Assembly (NCBI RefSeq): GCF_004193775.1
Contig: NC_041007.1
Span: forward strand, 31,872,699-31,936,698
Direction of reading: 5' to 3'
Length of the DNA: 64,000 nucleotides
Source: Glycine soja
Taxonomy: Eukaryota > Streptophyta > Magnoliopsida > Fabales > Fabaceae
Of this stretch, positions 1 through 13,482 are shown in pieces (position 1 is the stretch's first letter; each line of letters starts with the position of its first letter). The position numbers were made by a program, and so were the translations under genes. The notes below the pieces were generated by a model. The model searched no databases, was not told the origin of the DNA, and saw nothing but the letters and a program-made list of their open reading frames with translations.

Positions 1-2917
1 GAAATTAATAGTAAATGATCTGCATATTATAGGGAAAAAAAATGGATATATTAAAAGGACTAAAAATAAAATTCAACAATTTATCAGTATTAGATTCAAT
101 TTGGTCAATTTATTTTTAATTATTCTAATGGATTCCTTTATATTTTAAAATATATTCAATTTGATGTCATATCAAATCAATTTTTGTCTCATTTCTGTTC
201 TAAGATAATGAAAGAAAAATATAATTAAACTGAACCAATTTTAAAAAATAAATGACATAAATGGAACTTTTAAAAAATAAAGATTAAATTAAACCTAATA
301 AATAAATTAAGGGATCAAATTGAATCTAAAAAAAATTAGATAACCAAAATAGTAATTAAAGCTACAAATTAAAAGGATAAAATAATAAATTTAGTATCAA
401 TTTATTTTCTCTTTTTATTTTTTACGTCCATTTTTTTAAAATATCTTATAGGGCAATATTTTTTTAATGGGGAAAAAAACATGATTATACATATTAAAAA
501 AAATATCTTGCATCGGCCACTGTATATAATTCGTATTTTTTCTTCCCTTTTCTTACAAATCAAATAAGATGATCTTCTGTTCTTTTTTTCCTTCCTTCCA
601 ATCAAATTAAACATAAAAAACACTTTTTTTTTCTCTCTTTCCCTTTATTTTATTAAATTTTCTCCTTCTTTCCCTTTTACTTTCAATCAAACTTTAAGGG
701 TGGATTTAGTAGAAGAAGAAAAAATTCATATCCGAAAATCATGATTTTTAAAAGTAAGTAAAATCTGTTTTTTTTTTTTTTTCATCTTATATCAAGGGGA
801 AAAAACAACAGCAAAAAAAGTAATGAATTCAGCTGGGACGGAGTCAGACTCCCCTAACGAATATAAAATTAAATTTTAATTAATAAATATTTTTTAGTTT
901 ACATAGATATTTTAATAAATAAATATATGTATTAATTTTCATACAAAATGTTAATAGTTATATGTTGTAAAATATTAATTACATGAATTATTTATTAAAA
1001 CATCTCTTTTGAATCTGATAAAAATTATTTGTAATTAAATTTATATTAAACCTTTTAGTTATTATGTTCAAAAGAAATATTTTTTAAATAAAAAATTAGT
1101 ATAACAATCATTATATCAACACATTAAAAAAATTTAACTAAAAAAGAATATGCAATTTTTTTAACTAATTATATTTGTTTTCTCAACGTTTACACATCAC
1201 TCTATGAAGATATATGCATTCAAGTTAAACAACACGTTAGAGAAATAAACCAAGAGAATATACATAAATTTATATTAAAAAAGAAAGTATTAATTTGCGT
1301 GTTTCAAAACTCAAGTTGTCCATTTTTATATTAGTGTTCATTTTATTTATGCTGATATATTAGTGTTCATAAGCTTGTCAAGCGTTAATAAACAAATTTA
1401 AATTTTAAATCAGTATAAATAAAAGACTAATAAAATTATTTGATTGTAAATGAAATCATGTATTATCTTTAAAATAATAATAATGAATTATAAAAGAAAA
1501 TATTATTAAAAATGATATTTCCATATTTTGTTTAAAAAGAAAAAAAAATGCAATTATCTTTCCAATAATATTATAAAAAGGAAATGAAATATTTATCCAA
1601 AAAATAAAATAATTCATTTTCTTTACAATGATAACTATAAAAGGATAATAAACTATTTTATCAAAATTATGAAAATGATATACTTAAGTATTATTATTAA
1701 ATCTAAAATCAAACCCTATCAATAAAAATCATTACTATAATATTAAATTATTGAAAAAAATTATATCATGTTGATACCAAAAGCCGTTAAGCTCATTTAA
1801 CTAGATGTATTTTAACAAGCAAGAAGTAAATGTGGGTAATTTTTTGGTTTGTAATTAAGATATGATTTTTTTTTTTTTCCTTCTTTCCGGTAGCTTCGCG
1901 GCGTTGGAGAAAATGACGTGTTTCCTATTTCAAAAGTTGTGGTTTTCACACTAATTGTAGCCGACGTGAGTTAAGGAACGAACATGAGGGTGTATTTGGT
2001 TGCTTTTAGGAGTAAGACAGACGCATAGGGTGACTATTTTAATGGTGTAGACTAAGATTGGGTTGGGTTTAGATTATGAGAAGAAAAATATGAGAAAAAT
2101 TTTATATTTTTTTTTAGACTCATATTTTTTATGTTTTATTTTTAATTTTTTAAAAATCTTTTATTTTCATTTTCTCTGTTTTCATCCTCTAAATTTAATG
2201 CACCCAAGTGGCATAGAGTCACTTCCATGAGTGAGAAAATAATTGAGGTTAGTTGTACTAGGAAAAATAGTGATTATTAAAACTAATGTATTGATATGTT
2301 CTCTACATTAATAATAATAATATTATTATTTAATGATATATTTTAATATATATATATATATATTATATTTATTAAATCTAATGAATATATTATTTTTAAC
2401 AAAGAAATGTTTAATAATATAATTAAATTGAATTGAATTATATATTATATTTAATAAATACTATTATTAATATTTTAGTAGAAAATGTATTTATTATATA
2501 TTTATGTAAATACTATATTAATAATATTAAATATTAAATTAATACTCCGTATGCCTTATCAATTTGAATTTATTTTCATAAATAAAATTTATTATTATAA
2601 TGATATAAATGAAAAGAATCAATAAGTCTAATTCGATGATTGAGTAGTACGAGTGAATTGTTGTAAAATTTAATATACTTGTTTCTTATTTCTTTAGATA
2701 AGAAAATATAAAGACAAAAGGGAAATTAAAAAAGAGGAGACGTAACGTAAGTTTCAAGAAAGAAAAAAACGCATTGCATTCATAATTGATAAAGTTCATA
2801 ACTAGAGACTTTATGATAAGAAGTAAGAACCTATATTGCTGTATGTCAGTCTGATAAGTTATATGGGTTTTTCTTTTTTTTATTGGATACATGATAAGCT
2901 ATTAAATTAAAAGTATA

Positions 2918-2963
2918 TGACAGGTTAACAACGACATTATATTATAGTTGACTTAACCTGTCA
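2918..2963. repeat. Short inverted repeat (hairpin)
   Basis: TGACAGGTTAA at 2918-2928 is perfectly complementary to TTAACCTGTCA at 2953-2963, with partial extension by AAC/GTT and an AT-rich loop. It could be the core of a tiny MITE or a chance hairpin; no target duplication was identified. Confidence 0.4.
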
Positions 2964-3468
2964 ACCACCATGCTCATCGGAAAGGAGTAGTTAATAAATT
3001 TGTTTATTTATTAATCATTCAATTTATTTATATTTAATTTGTTGAATTATAATAAAATGATGAATTGATTGAATTAAAAAATTATTTATTATTAGATGAA
3101 TAATGAATCATTTAATATATTTTATAATTTATAAATTCAAAATTTATTTATTAAATATAAGTTTTTATGAAATAAATTCCGTACTCTGATATTTGACCGT
3201 AAGATATATATATCAACTCTCTATTTAATAAAATATTTTTAAAAATAAAATAAAATATATTTAAATAAATAAATTAAATATTTATCTTCAAAAAATAATT
3301 GATATATTAAATATTTTTATTAAATAAATTTATTAAAAAAATAGCAAATTTTTATATACTTTTTTTAACCAATAAAAATATATTAGTTATTTCTTACTAT
3401 TATTCAATTCAAAATCTATAAAAAGAAATGGCTTTTAAAAAAATCTATATGAAAAAAGAAAAAAGAAG

Positions 3469-3699
3469 CATTCATTGAACGTTGAAAAGTTGCAACCACA
3501 TTTAAAACGGAGGCGTGCAATTGAATTATCTCGTCGATGGAAAAGACTACAAATTTCAAAAGGAAGTTTGAAAACTGCGACAAATACGTTTGGTAGTCCG
3601 CATCACGTTTCGGTCATAGGAGGCGCCTGCACATTGCACAAGCACATGGAAATTTCAAAAGTCAACTTATACATTTTTCTAACTATTTTTTATTAAAAA
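3469..3699 (+). other. Less AT-rich patch with a 73-codon open frame, unrecognised
   Basis: About 200 bases stand out from the surrounding AT-rich DNA by having CpGs and mixed composition. They contain an open frame with a basic N-terminal half (a KRRRAIELSRRWKR stretch) that runs into AT-rich sequence at its C terminus. The first codon is not a clear ATG (ATTGAACG context). I do not recognise a family. It may be an exon or transposon relic. Confidence 0.2.
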
Positions 3700-4559
3700 T
3701 AAATAAGATTTATTTAATAAAATACGATTTATCTAATTTTATAAATTTTAACTGATAATAAAAATATATTTAAATATTATGTTAAAAAATATATTATTAA
3801 CCCTTTTTATTAATAAGGTTTAGTCCAATTGATAGTTAATAGATAATAAGATTTCTTAATTATGTTGTATATATAAAAAAATATTGAGAGATACAAAAAT
3901 CGCTTTGGTTATATGCCCTAAAATAAGTAATCTTTCATTTTTAGGGAGGTATCATTTAAAAGAAAAAAAAAAACCTCCCTGTAACTGAAACCAATCACTT
4001 CAGTTTTATTAATATAAACAATTAACAATTACATACAAAGTTACAAACACTGCGACAATAGAGAATAATTAAAGAAGCTTCTAAATTTGTTCAACTGAGA
4101 AAAGGACGTCAATCGTCATTTACCGACCATGATTTGCTTATTTCTTTCTTCTCTTTTGTCTAATTGTCATAAACTAAGAATAATGGAGTATAATATACAC
4201 CAAAGAAAAAATGGAGTATCATATTGATAAAAAGTAAAACATTGGACGGTGATTTTGATGCAAAAGTCTAGAATTGAAAATGACAGGCAAATTTATATAT
4301 AAAAGAAAAGGCTTAAAATAGGAAATTATGCACACTTATGAGCTATGAGGCCTTTTAATCTCTAAATGCACACTAGCGACACTAACGAAAGTAGTGGTAC
4401 TATTGCTAACATAACCAAACATCTTGGAAACAATCGGCAATTGGTTAAATAAAAAATAAGATAGAGTACGGACGTTTATATAATAAAATGTTGGGTTTAC
4501 ATTTTTAGATTCACAACTAATTAAAAATTATTTTTAAAATAATTATCATAAAATTCTAT

Positions 4560-4562
<3 letters not shown>

Positions 4563-4614
<52 letters not shown>

Positions 4615-4618
4615 TATC
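4563..4618. repeat. (TA)n microsatellite
   Basis: Alternating TA dinucleotides run for about 55 bases, interrupted once by a G near 4597. It lies just outside the decayed copia element that follows. Confidence 0.9.
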
Positions 4619-4637
4619 AATTCATTATTGAATAATA

Positions 4638-5040
4638 ATATGTTAAATAATATAACTGGAAGGCAAAATGTAGAGAGAAAGTAGCAAAAGAGAAAATGCT
4701 AAAATTTATTGAGAATTATAATTGTATATGTATCATTTTCAAGAGTAATAACTTATTTATAGATATAAAAGATAATTGAGGAAGTTACAAAACATAAAGA
4801 TGAATAAGAAAAGACCATAAACTATAATAGCATGATAAAAGAGATGGACAACCACAATTAGATTATTCATAACACTTTCCTTGATGTTCATCATTTAAAA
4901 ATATGTCTATGTTAAAACCTTACAAGGAAAAATCCTATAGGATAATAATTTAGTGAAGGAAAGAGAGTACATCATTCTTCAATACTTTGATTGTCTTCCT
5001 TATTAAAAACTTTTGTCGATAAAATCTAACAAGATAAAAC
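4638..5040 (-). mobile_element. Probable decayed 3' LTR of the copia relic
   Basis: This AT-rich non-coding stretch starts with TGTTAAATAAT and directly follows (on the minus strand) the end of a copia RNase H frame, where a 3' LTR would lie. No second LTR copy was found in the window, so the assignment is positional inference. Confidence 0.35.
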
Positions 5041-6290
5041 CATAACGAAGGAAAAAAGAGTGCAAAACGTATTTATTTTCCCCCTCATGCAGATAATTAT
5101 CTTTAAGACAACAAAGTCCACAATCTTAAGAATAGGTTGCTCAAAAGTTTTCCTGGACAATGACTTTGTAAAAAGATCTGCTAGATTCTCACTTGAATGA
5201 ACTTGTTCAAAATTTATATCACCATTCTTTTGGAGATCATGAGTGAAAACGAATTTTGATAGAAAAGATTTTGTTTTATCTCCTTTGATGTATCCTTGTT
5301 TCAACTAAGCGATGCAACATTATCTTTACATATGATCATTGGTGTCATTTTTCCTAAAGGTAAATCACAAGTTTTTTGCACATGTTGAATTACAAATCTC
5401 AACAAAACACATTCACAACTTGCCTAATGTAAAGTTAAAATTTCTGCATGATTGAATGATGTTGCAGTTATGGTTTGTTTTATAGACCACCATGAAATGG
5501 TTGTACCATCGCATGTAAACAGATATCCTATTTGTGATCTACCATTATGAGGATCTGACAAACAACTTGCATCTGCATTACCAATTAGATCTAACTTTGA
5601 AACATTTGAATAAAAACAAGCTCATGTCCATAGTGTTACTAAGATAATGAAGTATGTTCTTCACTCCATTGCAATGTCTTCATGTAGGTGAAGAACTATA
5701 TCTTCCTAATAAATTAATTGCAAATGATATATTAGGTCATGTATAATTAGCAAGATACATTAATGCTCATATAGCACTAGGATATGGTATTACATGATAA
5801 AATAGTTCTTCATCCTTTTCTTGAGGTCTATAAGGATCATTATTCACATCTAAAGACCTTACAACCATTGGACTACACAATGGGTGTGATTTGTCCGTAT
5901 AGAACCTTTTAACCATGTCCTTCATTTTGTAAGCTTCTTGATGCACAAAAATTCTACTTGTAATCCCAAGCAGAATTTTGTCCTTCCTAGGTCCTTCATC
6001 TCAAACTTTTTTCTTTAAGCAATATATGGCTTTTGGAAGTTTTTCATGGAGTTCCAATGATATTTATGTCATCTACATAAATAACAATTGTAGCAAATCC
6101 ATTTGTGATTTTTTCATGGAAATATATGGACAAATGAGATCATTCATTTAACAAATACTGACCAAGACGATTGTACTGCATGCGCCGTGATTGCTTTAGC
6201 CCATAAAGAGACTTATTCAATTTGATTGAGTATTCTTCAATGGACATGGTTTATTGGGCAAGCTGAATCCGTATGGGAGTTTCATAAAAA
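5026..6290 (-). pseudogene. Decayed Ty1/copia pol (reverse transcriptase and RNase H)
   Basis: On the minus strand, fragments of a copia polyprotein can be followed in order through many stops and frameshifts. The reverse-transcriptase catalytic box reads IYVDD near 6068-6094. Next come blocks resembling the copia KDLG, ALMYLAN and YSSSPT segments (about 5990-5650). The RNase H end is the longest open piece (5026-5304), with GYIKGDKTK, FTHDLQKNGDIN and ENLADLFTKSL, a typical copia C-terminal signature. Gag, protease and integrase were not seen; homology fades beyond about 6290. It is a non-functional, old, truncated copy. Confidence 0.85.
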
Positions 6291-7850
6291 TGTTATCTAT
6301 CTATTTATTATTGTTGTTGATATTGGTGTCTCTTTGAAAATCCGTTTATACAATGATTTTTAACCTTTGATCAAATAAAATTACAACTTATGTATTAAAG
6401 GTTTAAATACTTTTTTCCTGTAATTTAGTATTTTTTTATTTTTGTCCTTATAAAAAATTCCTTTATAGTCTTTACAAAATGTGTATGTTTTGTTTAATTA
6501 TTAAAATTAATGAATTTTTATTTAAAATTTATCATTCAAAATTTTTTGGTTTAAAGTTTCTCATTAAAGTATTATAATTAATCTTTAACATTTCTCTTTT
6601 AATTGATAATAAAATTATATAACCAAGGCATTTAATATTTGTTGAAACATTATTGTTTTAAACAATGCTTTATTAACTTTTGTCTTTTGATGAACTCAAA
6701 ACTTTAACATTATTCTATAAAAAATATAAAGTTTGATAAACCATATACTGTTATTGTAAATTAAACTATTTCGTACCTAAAATTGTCTTGGATCAACAAC
6801 CGTCACACACAACTAGTGAAATCTCTGACTTGATGGATTAAAATATACTTGTGATCTCTCACACATGATAAAAAAAAGTTACACTACATAGCCGTTGTGG
6901 TCAAGAGGTATGGTTGGAAATGCTACTCTCTACCATGGTAAAAAATTAAGTTATCTAACATCAAATTTAAAATATCTAGTGAACTATAGACTATTATACT
7001 TTCTTTTTTTCTTTCTCTTTTTCATGTATAGATCAAAATATTTTTCAATCAATATTAATCATCAAAGATTAATCTCTTTAAAAACTTAGAAATCAATAAA
7101 GCAACTATACACTCTAAATGAAGCTTTAGGTGGCTAAGTCATGGATTACTAGTGTTTTTTTATCAACAACAAAAAGTTTAGGTGATTTGAGTCCCGAGAG
7201 CTCATTAGGGTCAAGGTAGGACTCAAGACTCAAAGAGTGCTTGTAGGTTACTCACCGACAAGGTCCTCACATCGGCAAAGAGAATCAAAACCATGTGTTC
7301 TTTAGGAATATGGGTTTATTTCTTACCAACTGGATTAATCCTTGTTGGTTAATTATATTGTTGTTGATATCATGATGTATTAAATAATTAATCATAAGAA
7401 AAATAATTTGTTTGTGTAGTTTTAGGTTGATTTTGTGTTAGATGATATAACTATATAATTAAAAAAAGTTATTGAGGTTTTTTTTCATTGAATAACTTTT
7501 TGACATATAATAAATAAAATATTAAAAAAATAATTCAATCTAATAAAAAAAACAAAACAATTATTATTGTTACAAATTATTGTAAATGTATGTAAATTGT
7601 TGAAAAGAATATATAATTCTTCATTTATTCATCACATCTATCAAACACCTAATAAAAGAAAATAAAGATAAAATAATTTGATATTGTGTTAGAAATATAC
7701 ATGTAAAATTTGGATAATAATAATAAGAACATATAACATAATGTATAATTAATAAATAATTTTATATACAAGAATATTTGATTAACAATATTATGAATAC
7801 ATTTTGTTACAATATGTTTTTGATAATAAAGATGTTACAATTATGAACAA

Positions 7851-7854
<4 letters not shown>

Positions 7855-7891
<37 letters not shown>
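7855..7891. repeat. (TA)n microsatellite
   Basis: An uninterrupted run of about 18 TA units. It creates the artefactual Tyr-Ile repeat at the end of an open frame on the minus strand. Confidence 0.9.
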
Positions 7892-7895
<4 letters not shown>

Positions 7896-8519
7896 GTTAA
7901 TATTTGCTTTTAAAAATTTATTGGGGACGAAAAAAACCACATATATGATATAAAAGTTATATCCAATTAATTTTTGAAAATAAAATTTAAAACATAAATA
8001 AAATTGAAACATAATGTAAAAAATAAACTTATTAATAAGTAATTTGATAACATTATCGCGATATTGTTTTTTGCTTTCAATTATATTAATAATTTTGTTT
8101 TTCTTTTTTTTTTGTCTCATTTTCTTTTATATAAAAACATTTATCCATAAATATAAATATTCAATTTTTTAAGAAAAATAATAGTCAACAACTTTAATAA
8201 TGTCATTAAAATTCTTCAAAGGCAACATCCACACAACACACTTGCCATCATTTCATTAATTTGGAGGTATTCTTTTTTTTATAGTCCATAATTTAGATAA
8301 TTTGAAATATTAATATATGAAAAAGAAACAAATGCAGGAATATAACAATTTACATATAGAAATTTTCATGATAAATAAAAGAAAAATCAGCAAGATAAAA
8401 ATATATCACACCATTAATATAGATATATAGCTTGTTCTATTGTACCAAATTTTTTAAAATAAAAGTAAAAGTGACGAAATAAGATTGCCTAATCATATGT
8501 TTCAAACAAATTTGAATAC

Positions 8520-9610
8520 TTAAATAAAATAATATTGCTTAATCATATATTTTCAACATCAAAATATACAAAAATTTTGAATTAATTTATTTTCTCAAAT
8601 AAATTGTGAAATTAATAAAAAATTAACAATTATGAAAATATTTGAATATGAATTAAATAATTAAATTGACTTAGATGCTATTTGATTACACACTAATGAG
8701 CCTTAAATATGAATTAAATGATAGTAAATGAGACAAATAAAAAGAAAACCTTTTGTAAAAATAAACCTACTAAAAATTCTACTCGAATTAAATTAAAATT
8801 GTGATAGTAAAGAGTTATTTTCTTATTGCTTTTAGATTTTTAGTTTTAAATCTATATACTTAATAAAATTATAACAAATTTATTTATATTGCTTCAAAAA
8901 ATTTCACATATTCCTCACCCAATTTGCTATGGTAAATTTTTATTTAAATTATGTAAATACATGAAATAATATTTTCTAATCATATTTTTTTTAAAAAAAT
9001 AAACTTGAATACGCTAATAAAATAATATTTTCTAATCATATAATTTCACATTAAAATATACAAAAAAATGAGTTAATTTATTTGCTAAAATAAAATTTGG
9101 AATTAATAAATAAATTATGGTTATAAAAATAATTGAATATGAATTAAATGATTAGATTACCTTAAATATGATTTAATTATATGTTAATAAGCCTTAACTA
9201 CAAATTGAATGCTACAATTTAAATTAAATGATAAAAATAAGAAGCAAACGTTTGTCAAAATAAACCTATTAAAAATCTTATTATTAATACATTTAATATT
9301 GGCATTTTGTTCATTATTTATGTCTTATGATTAATATCATTAATTAGTGAAACATAATTTGCAAATAAAATCTAACCTTTCACATTTTGAATTAATTTAT
9401 TTGTTAAAAAAAAATTTGAATTTAATAAATTAATTAAATATTATGAAAATATTTGAATATGAATTAAATGATTAAATTACCTTAAATATCATTTAATCAT
9501 ACATTAATAAGCCTTAAAAATTAGTAAATACTACAATTTAAATTAAATGATGCAAATAAGAAGCAAACACTTTGTAAAAATAAATCTTACTAAAATCTTA
9601 TTATTAAGAC
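8520..9610. repeat. Diverged three-copy AT-rich repeat
   Basis: Three successive blocks (about 8520-8790, 8990-9290 and 9370-9610) share the same ordered landmarks. These are AAATATACAAAAA, a TTTGAATATGAATTAAAT-like block (near 8640, 9132 and 9450), CCTTAAATATnATTTAAT, TAATAAGCCTTAA and AAGAAGCAAAC followed by TTTGTnAAAATAAA. Unit spacing is unequal (about 490 and 320 bases), as expected for an old tandem duplication with indels. No coding potential was seen. Confidence 0.6.
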
Positions 9611-12321
9611 AATTAATATTGATGTTTTGTTGATCAATTTTCTACTCAGATTAATAATATTAATTATTAATTTATACAATGAAATTTTTACAACACTTTC
9701 TAATTATTTATTTTATTTTTAAATAATCAGAATAAAATATTTTAAAATTCTTAAATAAATATCTTAAATTTATTATCATATGAAATTTGATCAAATTTCA
9801 CGTGTATTTAAAAATAAAAAACAAATTACATAGATATATCAAAATCATTAAATCCTATTATTTTTAAAATATAAAAAATATGCACAACAATACATATACA
9901 ACAATATATTAAAAGTCAAACACAACTATACAAACAATATAATAATGTATTCTTGGAGGATCATTCAAATCAACATATCTAATTGTGTAGCCTTTTTTCA
10001 AGCCATTTGCAACACACATAAAAAATCTCATAACATTAAAGTAATTAAAAATAAAAAATAAATTCATTATATAAAAAATACTAACATATACATATCCAAG
10101 AGACACGTATAATTAAAATTTTGTATATTTTTTTTCCTTTAGAAGATGATGTTAAACTTCATCATATCTCAGCATGTGAAAATAGACAGGATGAAAAATA
10201 ATAAAATGACAATGTGTTACATGAATTGGTTTTCTGTTTATAATGATTATAAGAAGATATAGGAAAAGAAAATCAAATACATTAATTATCTACGCATTAA
10301 AGAAAAAAGAAGAAAATGTACCATTAATTTCATTTCTTTTTTACTTTGAAATGACATTTTATTAACTCCGTTTAATTACCATTGATGAAAACATTTTCAT
10401 ATTTCGATTTCAAAACGATTTTTTTTCCTTCCATTTACTCACCGAAGGATGCACATGTTTTTTATTCCTATTAATCATATTACCGAAGAATGCATACGTT
10501 TTATTTTCAATGTTAACACGTTTCAAAAAGATTTTGGCTTGATTCATTTTTTTCCAATCATTTAAAGCTTATTTTCTTCTCAAAATTGTAAACATTAATT
10601 TACAATTTATGTGCTCTAAAAATTAATTTACAATCACATTCCTAATTCATTTGATTTATAAAATAAATTTATTCTAAAAAATAAAATTAGTATTCAATTT
10701 ACTAATGTTACATTTAATTAATAATATTTCAAAATTATTATTTTAACCACACACCAAATATTAATTTATATAATATGTATATAAAAAAATAGAGTCAAAA
10801 TTATTGTTAGTGAGACTATTTATTTAATAAGCTTAAAATTATTATTATGCATTAGTCTTATATAAACAGTTTATGTTAATTACTCATGCTCTTTTATCAT
10901 TTCTATTTCTGATTAAATAATTTTTATTTTTAAACTATTAAAATTTATATTTGAATTCATTCAATCTCAAGGAGTATATGTAAATATTTTTAATGATAAT
11001 TAATAAAAAAAGAAAGAAATATATATTTTATATTTATCTTTTAAAAAAATACATATTTATGAAAATCAAAAGCTTCTACTAATTAATTATCCGAATTTTA
11101 ATTTTAAAAAATATGAGTAGAGAATAAATATATAAATTATAGATTCAAATGCATGTATCTTTTCGTATATTAAAAAATTTATATCTATCTGTACTATTAT
11201 AATTCGAAATTAATTAGATTATTCAATATACAAATTCAATAAATATTTTATAAATTAAGTAAATCATTACATATTTTGAAATTATTAATATTATTATTTG
11301 TCTATTTTACTTCTAATTTTTAAGCTCATTTTTTATGGTATTTGTATTAATCCTTTAATATAAATCTTAAATTAGGTATTGAAAAAACATTACGTAGCAT
11401 TTTAAACTTAAAGTTATTCCAAATTAATGATTTTCTTTGGAGTATCTAAAAACAAAAAGAAGAAAAGGATTGATTAAATTAAAGTTTTTACAGAAAAAAA
11501 ATCAAAATGAAGAATAAAAGATTTTGGAACAGCTGTTCATCAAAACCATGAGCAAGCATGTAAAAAGAAAATAAGATTTCTATTGAAGAAGTTACAATTT
11601 AAATAGAAGGATATGACATCTTTTAGTACTCACTATTGACAAGCCTAAAACTCTCTCAATTTAATTGATTTCACATGGGAAAAAAAAACCTAAAATAGAG
11701 AAGGAAAAAAATCTGGCGGTCTTCCTTAGTTATGATTTTTGCTATTAACCTTTTACAAACAAACCTCTATGTGACTGACGCCTTTGTAATGTGACAATCA
11801 GCTCAAACCTCTATGTGAAGAATAGGTTGTGGGCTTGTGCTCAAACTTCTTTTAAAGAAAAAACAAATAGCCACAAAATAATAGGACATAATTGAAAAGG
11901 AAAGAAGAAAAATTTAGAATATTAAGGTATTCGAGAGAGAATAAAACCCGACAACCTGCAGGTTTTTGGAATCATATTAAACATTTTAATATGGTTGCAC
12001 TTAAATTTAGAATATGAAATTTTAAATTAACAAAATTGTAAACAACCAAACATGAAAAAAAAAAATTAAATAGAAGGTATAAGAAAAACAAAAGAACAAA
12101 TTTCAATAAATGTAAAATAGGGAATAAGTAGATCCTTGAAACATACTATAGCCCAGTAGGCGAAGAACCAACGTAGAGATGTCAAACTTTCCCATGAACG
12201 TGAGCTCTTGGAAAATATCAACTTGTTAAAGATCTTTGGATATTATATTAAACAATGCGAAATCATATGAAATGTAGCGTGTAATGTGCTCTCCTGAATT
12301 TGCATTCATAGGCAATAAGAC

Positions 12322-12330
12322 TAAAATCAT
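12322..12330. repeat. Left 9-bp target-site duplication of the MULE
   Basis: TAAAATCAT directly precedes the left terminal inverted repeat and is repeated exactly right after the right terminus (48092-48100). Nine bases is the standard duplication length of Mutator-like elements. Confidence 0.93.
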
Positions 12331-12733
12331 GACGATGTTTAGGGTGTGAAAGTTAAACAACTTTCGCACCGTGCGAAAGTTTTGCATTTTGAAAGTTAAA
12401 TGCAAAGTAATCAACGTGAACCGTCCGATTAGCAAAAAGCAAATCTAGCGGTCCTTATTTTTCCCTTGCTACCGATAGTAAATGGATGTCTCGTTTTCTT
12501 CGTCTGGTTTCCCCCCACGCGCGATTGAAGAGACAAAGCGTCCCTCAACTACTTTTCTGCTTTCCTCAAAAGGTTTTTTCAAAAGCAAAGGAAACAATCA
12601 GCCCCCTTTTGAAGAACGACGGGTGGGTTTGTCTTCTTCGTTCACTAATTCCATCGTGGAAGATCCTATTTTTGAAGCAAAGCACTTGGGTTCTCATCAT
12701 TTCGTATCAGAGCTCAGTTCTAGGGTTGGATTT
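12331..12733 (+). repeat. Left terminal inverted repeat of the MULE
   Basis: It matches the reverse complement of 47688-48091 along its whole length, including the terminal GATGTYTAGGGTG, a palindrome at 12359-12381, the segment around TTTGCTT and ATCTAGCGGTCC, and an open frame (12482-12760) present in both copies. Similarity ends just after CTAGGGTTGG. The divergence between arms suggests the element is not a very recent insertion. Confidence 0.92.
12359..12381. promoter_or_regulatory. Subterminal palindrome, probable transposase-binding site (left)
   Basis: Arms AACTTTCGCAC and GTGCGAAAGTT flank a single central base. The same arm motif occurs a third time in the outer end as GGTGTGAAAGTT (12343-12354). 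The palindrome begins exactly 28 bases from the element end, the same distance as on the right. Binding by transposase is inference. Confidence 0.6.
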
Positions 12734-13482
12734 GAGTTACCTTTTTGTCCATTATATTAATGAATTTTGTTCATACTGACGTTTTGACACAATTTGGTTG
12801 TTTGCTTTCTTCAATTTGTTGTTGCTATCATACTGTGCTGCATATTTGTTGTTGGTGTTGATTTCTGTTGAGTGTTAAACATGACCTTGTGTTGTAGGGA
12901 ATGCTAATGTAGTGAATCTGTTGCTGCAAGTTTCAAGTTGTCTTGATTGCAAGGTTGCAAAGTTCGTTACTAGAAGCACTTTGTGTTATAAAAACAAAAA
13001 AGAAATTGCAAGTTGTGGCTGTTCTTTATTAAATTCAGTAGAAAAAAAAGACAAGAAAAAAACAACACACAGTACAGCAGCTGTAGTCAATAAATTTCCT
13101 TGCACCCCACTTGTTTGATAAAATTGGTAAGTGTGAAGTGTGTTGTCTAATCCTTATTTTCCATATAATTTGTTCTTACAGGTAGTGAAATTGTTGTTTG
13201 CTACTTCCGTTTTGTTGGTGTTGAAAATTTTGTGTCAAGTTTTGTGAGTGTTACTGTTGAAAGTTATTGTTGATCATAGATTGTTGCACTCTTTGTAAGA
13301 ACCATAAGTTATAAAACGAGTGGAAAAAGGGTAGAAAGTACATTTGCTGAAAAGCCTAATAGTGTGAAACACTTGAGTGAAACAGTTTGGTGAGGTTTTC
13401 TTATTTCAGACTCTGTTCATGGGTGAGAGAAAGGGACCTCCATCCCCTACTAGAGATCATAGGATGTTGTTAGATGCCTTGG

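Larger units (their letters stand above)
1..4560. other. AT-rich intergenic DNA, no supported gene
   Basis: This stretch is extremely A+T rich with frequent stops in all frames. The few open frames are short and low-complexity (Phe/Lys/Ile rich). I see a short (TA)n run near 2346-2362, a hairpin at 2918-2963 and one less AT-rich patch at 3469-3690, listed separately. Nothing else is supportable. Confidence 0.7.
6300..12321. other. AT-rich intergenic DNA with repeats, no supported gene
   Basis: No coding frame here looks real: the open frames are low-complexity and AT-driven. A mixed-composition patch at about 6890-7340 is unexplained. A (TA)n tract and a three-copy diverged repeat are listed separately. 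The sequence runs up to the 9-bp duplication that borders the large MULE. Confidence 0.65.

Noticed and set aside
1988..2210. Tourist-like MITE starting GGGTGTATTTGGTTG
   Set aside because: The possible right end (GCACCC near 2200) matches only a few bases, and no 3-bp duplication fits.
6890..6950. tRNA-derived SINE (GTGGTCAAGAGGTATGG)
   Set aside because: No convincing B box at the right distance and no tail or target duplication.
12278..12310. Similarity between flanks outside the MULE (TAATGTGCTC near 12281 and 48152)
   Set aside because: Short and imperfect, lying outside the duplicated nonamer; most likely local repetition in the target or chance.
12482..12760. Left terminal-repeat frame as a host gene
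   Set aside because: It is part of the inverted repeat and duplicated at the other end; reported as a finding instead of a gene.
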